NCBI GenBank assembly: GCA_005879315.1
Contig: VBLC01000070.1
Location: 1 to 63,453 of the forward strand
From: Deltaproteobacteria bacterium
GTDB taxonomy: Bacteria > Myxococcota > Myxococcia > Myxococcales > 40CM-4-68-19
DNA length: 63,453 nucleotides
Direction: 5' to 3'
Positions 18,079 through 26,372 of the stretch are shown here, one piece after another. Under the pieces are notes generated by a model. The model was not told the origin of the DNA, did no database searches, and saw only the letters and a program-made list of their open reading frames with translations. The first letter of the stretch is position 1; every line of letters starts with the position of its first letter. Position numbers and translations under genes: made by a program.

Positions 18079-18941
18079 CCGCGCTTCCTCTTGCGCGAGC
18101 GGGGATGACGCGCCGTCCGGGCCACCGCGCGGTCCTCTGGCTTGTGCCGGACTTCACCGCGCTCGCGCGCCGCTGCCAGGCTCTTCTGCAGGGCGTCCAT
18201 CAGATTGACGACCTTGCCGCGCGGCTCTTCCGCGGCGGGCTCGGCGACGATCTCCTCGCCCTCGGCCTTCTTTTCCAAGAGCGCCAGCACCTGCTCCCGG
18301 TACTCGTCGCGGTATTTCTCGATCTCGAACTTGCCGGAGAGCGACTCGACCAGCTGCTCGGCCATCTTCAGCTCGCGCTCGGCGGGCTTCGTCTGCGCCG
18401 AGGGCAGGTCGTCCAGCTCGTCCGCCTCGACCACTTCGTCCCGATAAAGCATCGTCGAGAGCGCGAGCGCGCGGTCCTTCGGCCGCACCGCGCAGAGATA
18501 TTGCTTGGTGCGCAGGACGAAGCGGGCCACGCCCACCTTCCCGGTCCGCTTCATCGCCTCGAGCAGAAGCGCATACGGCTTGGCCGCGCCTTTGTCCGGC
18601 ACCAGGTAGTACGTCGTCTCGTAATAGATGGGATCGATCTGCGACAGCTCGACGAAGTCCTCGATCTCGATGGTCCTGGTGGCGCGCGGGTCGAACGCCT
18701 GCAGCTCCTCGCGCGTGACGCTGACGTAGCGGCCCTTGGAGATCTCGAAGCCCTTGATGATGTGTTCCCAGGGAACCTCTTCGCCGTCGATGCTGCAGAC
18801 GCGCTTCTGCTGGATGCGGCCGCCGTCCTTGTCGTGCAGCATGTGGAAGCGCACTTCCTTCGGGGAAGTGGCGGAGAAGAGCTTCACCGGCACGTTCACC
18901 AATCCGAAGCTGATCGATCCGCTCCAGATCGGCCGCGGCAT
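18075..18941 (-). CDS. ku: Ku DNA end-binding protein
   Basis: 288 residues. N-terminal PRPIWSGSISFGLVNVPVKL is the bacterial Ku signature, followed by the beta-barrel bridge region (RFHMLHDKDGGRI to KPYALLLEAM) and LELKMAEQLV-like helices. The C-terminus is rich in Lys and Arg (RHPRSRKRKRG), as in Ku proteins with a DNA-threading tail. Homodimer that binds double-strand ends and recruits LigD. Coupled to ligD downstream and two bases after the STAS gene upstream. Confidence 0.96.
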   Translation of the reverse strand: MPRPIWSGSISFGLVNVPVKLFSATSPKEVRFHMLHDKDGGRIQQKRVCSIDGEEVPWEHIIKGFEISKGRYVSVTREELQAFDPRATRTIEIEDFVELSQIDPIYYETTYYLVPDKGAAKPYALLLEAMKRTGKVGVARFVLRTKQYLCAVRPKDRALALSTMLYRDEVVEADELDDLPSAQTKPAERELKMAEQLVESLSGKFEIEKYRDEYREQVLALLEKKAEGEEIVAEPAAEEPRGKVVNLMDALQKSLAAARERGEVRHKPEDRAVARTARHPRSRKRKRG

Positions 18942-18943
18942 CT

Positions 18944-19297
18944 CTATGCGACCTCGCTCGGGGCGGTGGGACGCGCGCCGAGCGGCGGCCCTTCCTGCTC
19001 GCGATGGCCCGGCTCCTCGGCGTCGACGCCGAAGTACTTGAAGAGCCGCAGCTGGTGCTGCCGCAGCCCCTGGAGATGGATGCACTTGAGCTTGAGCGCG
19101 AGCAGCGCATTCGCCATCACGGCGACGCCGTAGTCGACGAAGTCGTCCACCTGCGAGAAGTCGAGCAGCACCTCTACCAGCGGCTCGGACTCGATCCGCC
19201 TCGCCAGGTCCCAGGCGCAGGCGCCTTCGAACCGTCCGGAGATCCGGTAGGTGGCCGTGGTGCCGATCACTTCGCGCTCTAGCCTGCAACCGGGCAT
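18944..19297 (-). CDS. STAS-domain protein (anti-sigma factor antagonist-like)
   Basis: 117 residues from the ATG at 19297, chosen because GGAGAG sits seven bases upstream; an earlier in-frame start at 19372 lacks this. A single STAS-like fold: YRISGRFEGACAWDLARRIE, VLLDFSQVDDFVDYGVAVM, and a C-terminal LFKYFGVDAEE. The usual phosphorylatable Ser is replaced by Val or Asp around VDDFVDYG, so it may not be a kinase-switched antagonist. It is the first gene of the ku-ligD operon, suggesting a regulatory role in repair, which is inference. Confidence 0.7.
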   Translation of the reverse strand: MPGCRLEREVIGTTATYRISGRFEGACAWDLARRIESEPLVEVLLDFSQVDDFVDYGVAVMANALLALKLKCIHLQGLRQHQLRLFKYFGVDAEEPGHREQEGPPLGARPTAPSEVA

Positions 19298-19442
19298 GGG
19301 GGAACTCTCCAATCCATCTGCGCATTGCGCAGCGTGCTGGCAACAGATGGCCACCACCAGCCCGCCCGGCAAGCTGGCGGCCGGTACTCAACACGCCCGT
19401 CGGACGTTTCGTTTCGTGCAGATGCACCGCGCCCGGATTGAT

Positions 19443-20426
19443 CTAGGCCTTCTGCCAGCGACCGAAGAGGCGCCAGCGGCTGCGGCGGGCTGCTCCGGCT
19501 GCCTTGGTCGCGCCGGGGGCGGCCACGCTGGGGCGCTCGAGGACGGGGGGCGGCGCTTCGCCCGCTGCGCGAGCGCCGCGCGCCTTGCCTTCGGCGGACT
19601 CGTGCTCGAGCAGCGCGTTGATCTCGCCCCCGACCACGAAGATGAGCCCGGTGATGTACAGCCAGGTCAAGAGGACGATGACGCCGCCGATCGATCCGTA
19701 GGTCTTGTTGTAGCTGCCGAAGTTCTCCGCGTACCAGGTGAAGCCCCAGCTGGCGAGGAGCCAGAGCGATGTGCCGATCACCGAGCCGGGCGTGATGAAG
19801 CGCCATTCCTGCTTGACGTCGGGGAGGAAATAGTAGAGCAGCGCCGCCACCAGCATCACGCCGAGCGCGGTGAGCGGCCAGCGCAGCCAGTCCCAGAGCA
19901 AGGCCCAGAAGCGGTCGAAGCCGAGGTGGTCGGCGAGCCAGACGCCGACGTTGCCGCCGACGGCGAACGCGACCAGCACCACCAGCATCAGCGCGGAAGT
20001 GGCGATGGTGATGATCAAGGCGAGGCTCTGCGTCTTCCACCAGGGGCGCGATTCCTTCACGTCGTAGGAAAGATTGAGAGAGGTGCGCAGCGCATCGACG
20101 CCGCGCGAGGCCGACCAGAGCGCCAGGAGAAGGCCCAGCGTGAGCAGGTTCGGCCGCTGCTCGGTGGCGATGGCGGTGAGCTGATCGCGGATGATCTCCA
20201 TTGCCTGGTCGGGCAGGATCGGGTCGAGGCGTGCCATCAGGTCGGCGATCTTGCCCTGCACCGGCAGATACGCCGCGAGCGTGACCAGGAAGAAGAGGAA
20301 GGGGAACATCGCGAAGAGGAAGTAATAGGAGAGCTGCGCGGCCCGATCGGTGGCGGCGTTGTCCGAGACGCGCCGGTAGAGGAGCTTGAGGAAGCGGAGG
20401 GCGCCGATCTGCGGCAGGCTGCTCAC
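19443..20426 (-). CDS. YihY/BrkB-family inner membrane protein
   Basis: 327 residues with about six membrane segments. Family marks: AAQLSYYFLFAMFPFLFFLV near the N-terminus, LWSASRGVDALRTSLNLSY, and WLYITGLIFVVGGEINALLE. The family was once called ribonuclease BN, wrongly; its function is unknown. The hydrophilic, Ala/Pro-rich, basic C-terminal tail (about 60 residues) is longer than usual. Confidence 0.88.
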   Translation of the reverse strand: MSSLPQIGALRFLKLLYRRVSDNAATDRAAQLSYYFLFAMFPFLFFLVTLAAYLPVQGKIADLMARLDPILPDQAMEIIRDQLTAIATEQRPNLLTLGLLLALWSASRGVDALRTSLNLSYDVKESRPWWKTQSLALIITIATSALMLVVLVAFAVGGNVGVWLADHLGFDRFWALLWDWLRWPLTALGVMLVAALLYYFLPDVKQEWRFITPGSVIGTSLWLLASWGFTWYAENFGSYNKTYGSIGGVIVLLTWLYITGLIFVVGGEINALLEHESAEGKARGARAAGEAPPPVLERPSVAAPGATKAAGAARRSRWRLFGRWQKA

Positions 20427-20480
20427 GGCAGAAAGCTAGTTCCGGGGCGGCGGCGGTGCGGCTGACGGGCGCACGCTCGC

Positions 20481-20960
20481 TCAACGGAAATGGTAGAGGC
20501 CGCCGACCGTCGCTCCGAAGATGACGTGCGCGACAATGACGGCGAGCGGCGTGCTGAAGCCGTAATAGAGAGCGAACGGCCCGGGCGGCTCCAGCTGCCG
20601 CACCGCGGTCGGGCCCTGGTGGAGGCTGGCCATGCGCGGGTGGAGGGTGGGGAGGAGCGGCAACGCCACCAGGAGCACGACGGCGGCATGGGCCAGGCCG
20701 ATGACAGCTCCGAGCCAGGCGCCCGCCTCTCCGAGCGCGTCGAAGATGACCACGTAGAGGAGCGCGAAGAGCTGGCCGTTCACCAGGTGGACGAGGAAGC
20801 CGAGAATCTTCGCGCGGTCGCGGCTGGGGGTCATCATGGTGCCGAGCAGATAGGGGATGCTCATGCGCGTCAGGTGGAGCTGCTGGGCTCCGGCCTCGAG
20901 CGTGGTGAGGACGAGCGTTCCGACGAAGCCGGCGAGGAGCGAGCTGGGCCAGTTCATCAT
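20481..20960 (-). CDS. Hypothetical membrane protein
   Basis: 159 residues with four hydrophobic segments (LLAGFVGTLVLTTLE, LFALLYVVIFDAL, VIGLAHAAVVLLVALPLLP, PLAVIVAHVIFGATVGGLYH). Not recognised. The start ATGATG at 20960 overlaps the stop of the GH15 gene, so it is the last gene of that operon. Contains TMMTPSRDRAK on a predicted loop. Confidence 0.7.
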   Translation of the reverse strand: MMNWPSSLLAGFVGTLVLTTLEAGAQQLHLTRMSIPYLLGTMMTPSRDRAKILGFLVHLVNGQLFALLYVVIFDALGEAGAWLGAVIGLAHAAVVLLVALPLLPTLHPRMASLHQGPTAVRQLEPPGPFALYYGFSTPLAVIVAHVIFGATVGGLYHFR

Positions 20961-22795
20961 GGCCGGGCCTCCGGGATCGGTTGGGGCCGCTGCGCGGACT
21001 GGAAGAGCTTGCTTCGCTCCTCGATGGTGAGCGCGGCGTTGATCAACCCCACGTGCGTGTATGCCTGCGGGAAGTTGCCGAGCGCCGCGCCGGTCTCGGG
21101 ATCGATCTCCTCGGCGTAAAGGCCGATGTCGTTGGCGTAGCCGAGCAGCTGTTCGAACATCGCTTGCGCTTCGCGAAGCGTGCCGCCGCCGGCAGCGAGG
21201 AATTCGACCGCCCAGAAGCTGCAGATGCCGAAAGCCCCCTCGCCGCGGGTGAGCTTGCCGAAGTAGCGGCGGAAGAGGCCCCTGCCGAGAGCGAGCTTCT
21301 GCTGGATGCGCCGCCAGGTGGCCAGCATGCGCGGGTTGCCGGCGTCGCAGTAGCCGTACCAAGGCAAGAGCAGAAGGCTCGCGTCGACGTCCCCTCCGCC
21401 CAGCGTGCGGGTGTACGACTGGAGCTGCTCGCTCCAGCCCAGGGTCTCCACCTCCTCGCGGATGCGATCGCGCGCGCGGGCGAATTCCTCGATCGGCGCC
21501 TTGGGCAAGTGGCCCTTCTCGCGCAATTCGATGAGGCGCTGCAGGGCCGCCCAGCAGAGTGCCCGGGAATGGACGAGGTCGCGGCCGGGGCCGCGCTCCT
21601 CCCAGATGCCCTCGTCGGGATCGTCCCAGTCTCGCGCCACCTCGCGGCCGAAGCCGATGAGCATTGCCGCGGTGGCGCGATCGATCTCGCCGCCGTTGCG
21701 CACGAAGTACGTCGCCGCCTCGATCACCTCGCCGTAGGTGTCGAGCTGCACCTGCGCCTTGGCGGCGTTGCCGACGCGCACGGGGCGGGCGCCGCGATAG
21801 CCGCGCAGATGGGGCAGCTCGACCTCGGGACCGGGCTGGCGGCCGAACAGATCGTAGAGGACATGGAGCTTGGGCAAGGTGAGGCTGGTGGCGGTGAGCA
21901 GCCAGCTGATGAAGTTCTCCGCCTCGTCGCGGTGGCCGAGCTCGAAGAGAGCGCGCGAGCTGAGCGCGGCGTCGCGCAACCAGCAGAAGCGATAGTCCCA
22001 GTTGAGATCGCCGCCCGGCCGCTCGGGCAAGGAAGTCGTTGGAGCCGCAACGATGGCCCCCGAAGGAACGTACTGCATCAGCTTGAGCAAGAGCGCGCTG
22101 CGCACGACCGCCTCGCGGTACGGTCCGTCGTAGCGGGTGCGCCCGGCCCAGGAGCGCCAGAGCGCGACAGTGCGCTCGAGCATCTCGAAAGAGCGGACGC
22201 CGGGGGGCGGCAGGACGGCCACGTCATGGCTGGTGAAGCCGAGCGAGAAGCAGAGCCGCTCGCCGGCGCGCAAACGGACGCGCGCCTGTCCCTCGGGCCC
22301 GAGCGGCGCGTCGGTGACCAGCGTGAGGACGCCGCCGCGGGGCACGCGGACGCAGAGCCCGAGCTTTCCGAGCGAGACGATGGGCGGCCGTTCGCGCGCG
22401 TAATCCGGCCGCGGATCGAAGACGATCTCGACCTCGGTCTCGCCCCGATCGCAGGAGACGATGCGCAAGAGCTCGTGCTCGGGCTGGAGGAAGCGGCGCT
22501 GGTCCTCGGGCGAGAGCACGGGCATCAAGTCGGTCAGCGTCAGCTCGGCGGCCTCGCCGAGGAAGCGGGTGACGAGGACGTTGGTGTCGCCGAGATAGCT
22601 GCGCTGCGAGCGGAAGGCGCCGACCGGCGCGATGGAGAAACGGCCGCCGCGCTCGTCGTCGAGCAGCGCGGCGAAGAGGGAAGGGCTGTCGAAGCGCGGC
22701 CAGCAGAGCCAGTCGCAGGACCCGCCGCGGGAGATGAGCGCCGCCGAACGGCAGTCTCCGACGAGGGCGTAATCCTCGATCGGAGGCTGCGTCAT
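20957..22795 (-). CDS. GH15 glycoside hydrolase (glucoamylase/trehalase-like)
   Basis: 612 residues, cytosolic (no signal). N-terminal beta-sandwich domain starting IEDYALVGDCRSAALISRGG, then a six-hairpin barrel. Catalytic landmarks: LNWDYRFCWLRDA, RARPVRVGNAAKAQVQLDTYGE, DEGIWEERG (general acid region) and late GLYAEEID with the second Glu. The family hydrolyses alpha-glucans or trehalose. It overlaps the GH57-like gene by four bases, suggesting a shared glucan or trehalose task. Confidence 0.92.
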   Translation of the reverse strand: MTQPPIEDYALVGDCRSAALISRGGSCDWLCWPRFDSPSLFAALLDDERGGRFSIAPVGAFRSQRSYLGDTNVLVTRFLGEAAELTLTDLMPVLSPEDQRRFLQPEHELLRIVSCDRGETEVEIVFDPRPDYARERPPIVSLGKLGLCVRVPRGGVLTLVTDAPLGPEGQARVRLRAGERLCFSLGFTSHDVAVLPPPGVRSFEMLERTVALWRSWAGRTRYDGPYREAVVRSALLLKLMQYVPSGAIVAAPTTSLPERPGGDLNWDYRFCWLRDAALSSRALFELGHRDEAENFISWLLTATSLTLPKLHVLYDLFGRQPGPEVELPHLRGYRGARPVRVGNAAKAQVQLDTYGEVIEAATYFVRNGGEIDRATAAMLIGFGREVARDWDDPDEGIWEERGPGRDLVHSRALCWAALQRLIELREKGHLPKAPIEEFARARDRIREEVETLGWSEQLQSYTRTLGGGDVDASLLLLPWYGYCDAGNPRMLATWRRIQQKLALGRGLFRRYFGKLTRGEGAFGICSFWAVEFLAAGGGTLREAQAMFEQLLGYANDIGLYAEEIDPETGAALGNFPQAYTHVGLINAALTIEERSKLFQSAQRPQPIPEARP

Positions 22796-25227
22796 CCGGT
22801 GGCCCGCTGCTGCTGTTGCGCGGCGAGCCGGGTGAGGAGCGTCGCCTCGTCGAACCAGAGCGCGCGGCCGAGCTGCGCGAGGGTCTCCGCCTCGAGCGGC
22901 AGCGCGCCCGAGCGCACCGCTCCCCAGAGCTGGTTCTGCAGCGCCCAGAGATCGAGATGCACGCCCAGCCGGCGCAAAAGCTCGGCCAGCTGGAGAAGCC
23001 TCTGCGCCGACTCGCGGTCGCCGTGCAGAGCCGCATCGAAGAAGTCGCGCATGTGCTGGTGGAGCGGCGGCCGGACCGCCTCCGCATCGATGCGCGCCCC
23101 GAGCCGCTTCGCCAGTTGCGAGAGCGAGATCAACTCCTCTCCGCTCGCCGCGGGATCGGCCGCGTAGTCGCGCGCGATCCGCTGCGCCTCATGAGTGACC
23201 GCGACGTCCGCCGAGACCTGAAGGGGCCGCGGCACCGGCGAGTCGATCTCGTGGAGGAACTCGATCAGTCGCCGGTTCGCTTCGTAGATCTGCAGATAGT
23301 CGTTCACGTAGCGCGCCATCGTCTCGCGCAGCAGCCGGCCGGCTACCTCGCGGCGCTCGTCGAGGAAGAGATCGCGCAGCGAGTAGTCGCGGCCGGGGAA
23401 TTCGCGGTCGATCTCGCGCACCACCTGGGCGAGCGAGAGGCGGGAGAAGCTGTCGAAGAGATGCGCCGCGGTGCGGCGGAAGCGCTCGGGCTCGTACGGG
23501 CGGATGCCACAGCGGAAGTCGGCGCCGGAGAAATGGAGCACGCAGCTGGCGAGGTCGAGCTTCTCCTGGGTGATCAGGCTGTACACCTCGACGCGCGCCA
23601 TCGCCAGGGTGGCCGTGCCGGCGTCCTCGCGCCGGCGGAAGGAGGTCTGCACCTCGTGGCAGAAGATGCGATCACGGCGCGGGTAGCCCTCGACGAGCCC
23701 GGCGATGGCGGCGTGCGCGGCCACGGTCTCGAGCGAAGCGATCGAGGGCTGCACGCAGAGCTCGTAGACGCGCCGCGCATTGCCGTATTCGCGCAGGTTC
23801 GAGGGAGCGGTTTCCAGCGACTGCTTGAATTCCTCCTCCAGCTCCGTGCCGGCGGCCTCGCGCGCCAGCTGCAGCGCGCGCGCTGCGTACTTGAGGATCT
23901 GCACCGTCTCGAGGCCCGAGACTTCGGAGAAGAACCAGCCGCAGCTGGTGTACATGAGCATCGCCTGGCGCTGCATCTCGAGCAGCCGCAGCGCCCGCAC
24001 CAGGGAAGGCGCATCGAGATCGCGCTGCGCATGGCGGGCGACGAACGCGGCCGACTTGCGCCGCTCCGGATCGAGGACCACTTCGACGAACTCCTCGCGC
24101 GCCCCCCAGGGATCGCGCAGGAGCGACGAGGCTTCTTTCTCGAAGAGCTCCGCGAGACGATCGCGCAGCCTGTCGAGCGCGGCGCGCAGCGGAGCGCGCC
24201 AGTGCTGCCGCCAGCCCGGCATGCTCCCGGCGGTGCACCCGCAGTCGCTCCGCCAGCGCTCGATGCCGTGGGCGCAGCTCCAGGAGGCGCCTGGATGGAT
24301 CTCCGCTTCGCAAGTTGGCGGGAACATCTCCAGCGCCTGGGCGAGATTGACGAGTTGCACGTCCTTGCGCTGGGAGAGCTTGCGGATGGCCGCGGCGAGC
24401 ACTTCGTCGCCGCCCTTCTTGTGGTGGCCGAAGGTCTCGCCGTCGACGGCCACGGTGAGCGCCTCGTCGTGGCCGCGCCCTTCAAAGAAGCCGCCCTCGA
24501 GGCGGCGCACCAGGTCGTCGCCGTTCTGCAGCGCTTCGCCGAACGCAACCGCTCGCGCGATGGGACCGTCGTAGAAGAAGACGCTGAACCAGCCGCCGCT
24601 GGGCAGCCTCACTTTGTAGGGCCGCGTCGGATCGAACTGCGCGCCCCGGGCGTCGGTCCATTCGCCGCCGGGTGCGCGCACGCGAGTGCATTGATCGGGC
24701 GAGAGCACCGTGAAGCGCAGGCCGTGATCGGCGAGCGCCTGCAGCGTGCGCAGGTCCGCCGCCGTCTCGGGCAGCCAGATCCCCTCCGGTTCGCGGCGGA
24801 AGCGATGGCGGAAATCGGCGATGCCCCAGCCGATCTGCGTGTGCAGATCGCGGTCGTTGCAGAGCGGCAGGATGGCGTGGTTGTACGCCTGCGCCAGCGC
24901 GTTGCCGTGACCGCGCAGGACGACGCTGCGCGCGTCGGCATCGAGGATCTGCCGGTACACCTCGGGCGCATGCCGCTCCAGCCAGGCGAGCAACGTGGGG
25001 CCGAAGTTGAAGGAGAGATGGACGTAGTTGTTGACGATGTCGACGATGCGCCCCTGGGCGTTCTTCAGCCGCGCGGCGCCGTTGGGGCCGTAGCACTCGG
25101 CGGCGACGCGCTCGTTCCAGTCGTGGAACGGCGCCGCGGAGTCCTGCACCTCGACCTCCTCGATCCAGGGATTCTCGCGCGGCGGCTGGTAGAAGTGTCC
25201 GTGCAGGCACACGGTGCGCTTCGTCAT
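22792..25227 (-). CDS. GH57/DUF3536 family glycoside hydrolase-like protein
   Basis: 811 residues. N-terminal VCLHGHFYQPPRENPW, GIWLPETAADLRTLQ and AVDGETFGHHKKGGDE are the GH57 deacetylase-like barrel motifs of the DUF3536 group; a long helical C-terminal part follows (from about residue 380). Substrate unknown; GH57 enzymes act on alpha-glucans. First gene of an operon with GH15 and a membrane protein. An 86-base gap upstream, shared with the divergent exonuclease gene, must carry both promoters. Confidence 0.88.
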   Translation of the reverse strand: MTKRTVCLHGHFYQPPRENPWIEEVEVQDSAAPFHDWNERVAAECYGPNGAARLKNAQGRIVDIVNNYVHLSFNFGPTLLAWLERHAPEVYRQILDADARSVVLRGHGNALAQAYNHAILPLCNDRDLHTQIGWGIADFRHRFRREPEGIWLPETAADLRTLQALADHGLRFTVLSPDQCTRVRAPGGEWTDARGAQFDPTRPYKVRLPSGGWFSVFFYDGPIARAVAFGEALQNGDDLVRRLEGGFFEGRGHDEALTVAVDGETFGHHKKGGDEVLAAAIRKLSQRKDVQLVNLAQALEMFPPTCEAEIHPGASWSCAHGIERWRSDCGCTAGSMPGWRQHWRAPLRAALDRLRDRLAELFEKEASSLLRDPWGAREEFVEVVLDPERRKSAAFVARHAQRDLDAPSLVRALRLLEMQRQAMLMYTSCGWFFSEVSGLETVQILKYAARALQLAREAAGTELEEEFKQSLETAPSNLREYGNARRVYELCVQPSIASLETVAAHAAIAGLVEGYPRRDRIFCHEVQTSFRRREDAGTATLAMARVEVYSLITQEKLDLASCVLHFSGADFRCGIRPYEPERFRRTAAHLFDSFSRLSLAQVVREIDREFPGRDYSLRDLFLDERREVAGRLLRETMARYVNDYLQIYEANRRLIEFLHEIDSPVPRPLQVSADVAVTHEAQRIARDYAADPAASGEELISLSQLAKRLGARIDAEAVRPPLHQHMRDFFDAALHGDRESAQRLLQLAELLRRLGVHLDLWALQNQLWGAVRSGALPLEAETLAQLGRALWFDEATLLTRLAAQQQQRATG

Positions 25228-25313
25228 CGTCCGAACGTAGGCACTCTTACGCTCTGGGTGGAGCGGCCTGGCGACCGAGCGTCCACTTCTTGCCGCTGGA
25301 GTAGCATGGCCGG

Positions 25314-26294
25314 GTGATCGCCGATTCGGCGCAGGGGCTTCATTGCGCGGCGGGCGGGTTTCACCTCGACCCCCGCGAGCCCGTCGAGCGCGCCGTCATC
25401 ACCCATGCGCACGGCGATCACGCGCGCGCCGGGAGTGCGGCCTACCTCTGCGTCAGCGAATGCGCGCCTCTCTTGCGCCGAAGGCTGGGCCCCGAGGCGC
25501 GGGTCGAGACGCTCGCGTACGGCGAGCGACGCCGCATCGGCGATGTCGAAGTCTCGTTCCACCCTGCGGGGCACATGCTCGGCTCCGCGCAGGTGCGCAT
25601 CGAGGGTGCCGGAGGCGTGTGGGTCGTCTCGGGCGATTACAAGCGCGAGCGCGATCCGACTTGCCCCGCCTTCGAGCCCCAGCGCTGCAGGACTCTCATC
25701 ACGGAAGCTACCTATGCGTTGCCTCTCTTTCGCTGGGAGGAGCCGGCATCGGTGGCGCGCCAGATTCTCTCCTGGTGGCAAAGCAACGCGGAGAAGGCCT
25801 CGCTGCTCTTCTGCTATGCGCTGGGGAAGGCGCAGCGCATTCTCGCCGAGCTGGCGCTGCTCACCGACCGCCCCGCCTACGTCCACGGCGCGGTCGAGCC
25901 CTACGCGCAGGCCTATCGCGACGCCGGCGTGCGCCTGTTGCCGACCAAGCTGGTGGGAGATTCGCGCGGGCTCACCGGCGAGCTGATCCTCGCCCCCATC
26001 ACTGCGCGCGGCACTCCGTGGATGAAGCGCTTCAGCCGCTTCGAGTCGGCCTTCGCCTCGGGACTCCTGCGCATTCGCGGCACCCGGCGGCGGCGCGGAT
26101 TCGATCGCGGCTTCGTCCTTTCCGATCACGCCGACTGGCCGGGGCTCCTGCGCACCATCCGCGAGACGGGCGCAGAGCAGGTCCTCGCGACGCATGGCTA
26201 CCACGAGTCGCTGGTGCGCTGGCTGCGCGAGTCGGGCCTCGAGGCCGCTCCCATCGGGACGGCGCAGCCTTCACTCGATCCCGAAGGCGACTAG
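25314..26294 (+). CDS. Ligase-associated DNA exonuclease (metallo-beta-lactamase fold)
   Basis: 326 residues, GTG start (the only start downstream of an in-frame TAG at 25302). Metal motifs of the MBL/beta-CASP DNA exonuclease group: THAHGDHAR, HPAGHMLGSAQV, VVSGDYKRERDPTC, and FVLSDHADWPGLL; late LATHGYHE. Members pair with an ATP-dependent ligase in the LigDE repair set. The ligase gene follows 39-78 bases downstream. The Lhr-like helicase and phosphoesterase often found with this pair are missing here. Confidence 0.92.
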   Translation: MIADSAQGLHCAAGGFHLDPREPVERAVITHAHGDHARAGSAAYLCVSECAPLLRRRLGPEARVETLAYGERRRIGDVEVSFHPAGHMLGSAQVRIEGAGGVWVVSGDYKRERDPTCPAFEPQRCRTLITEATYALPLFRWEEPASVARQILSWWQSNAEKASLLFCYALGKAQRILAELALLTDRPAYVHGAVEPYAQAYRDAGVRLLPTKLVGDSRGLTGELILAPITARGTPWMKRFSRFESAFASGLLRIRGTRRRRGFDRGFVLSDHADWPGLLRTIRETGAEQVLATHGYHESLVRWLRESGLEAAPIGTAQPSLDPEGD

Positions 26295-26372
26295 GCGCGG
26301 CCGCCGCAGGCGGCTGCTCCGTCGGCTACGCTTGTGGGGTTGCAGCTTGAAATCGTGCAATCTGCTGCGGAC

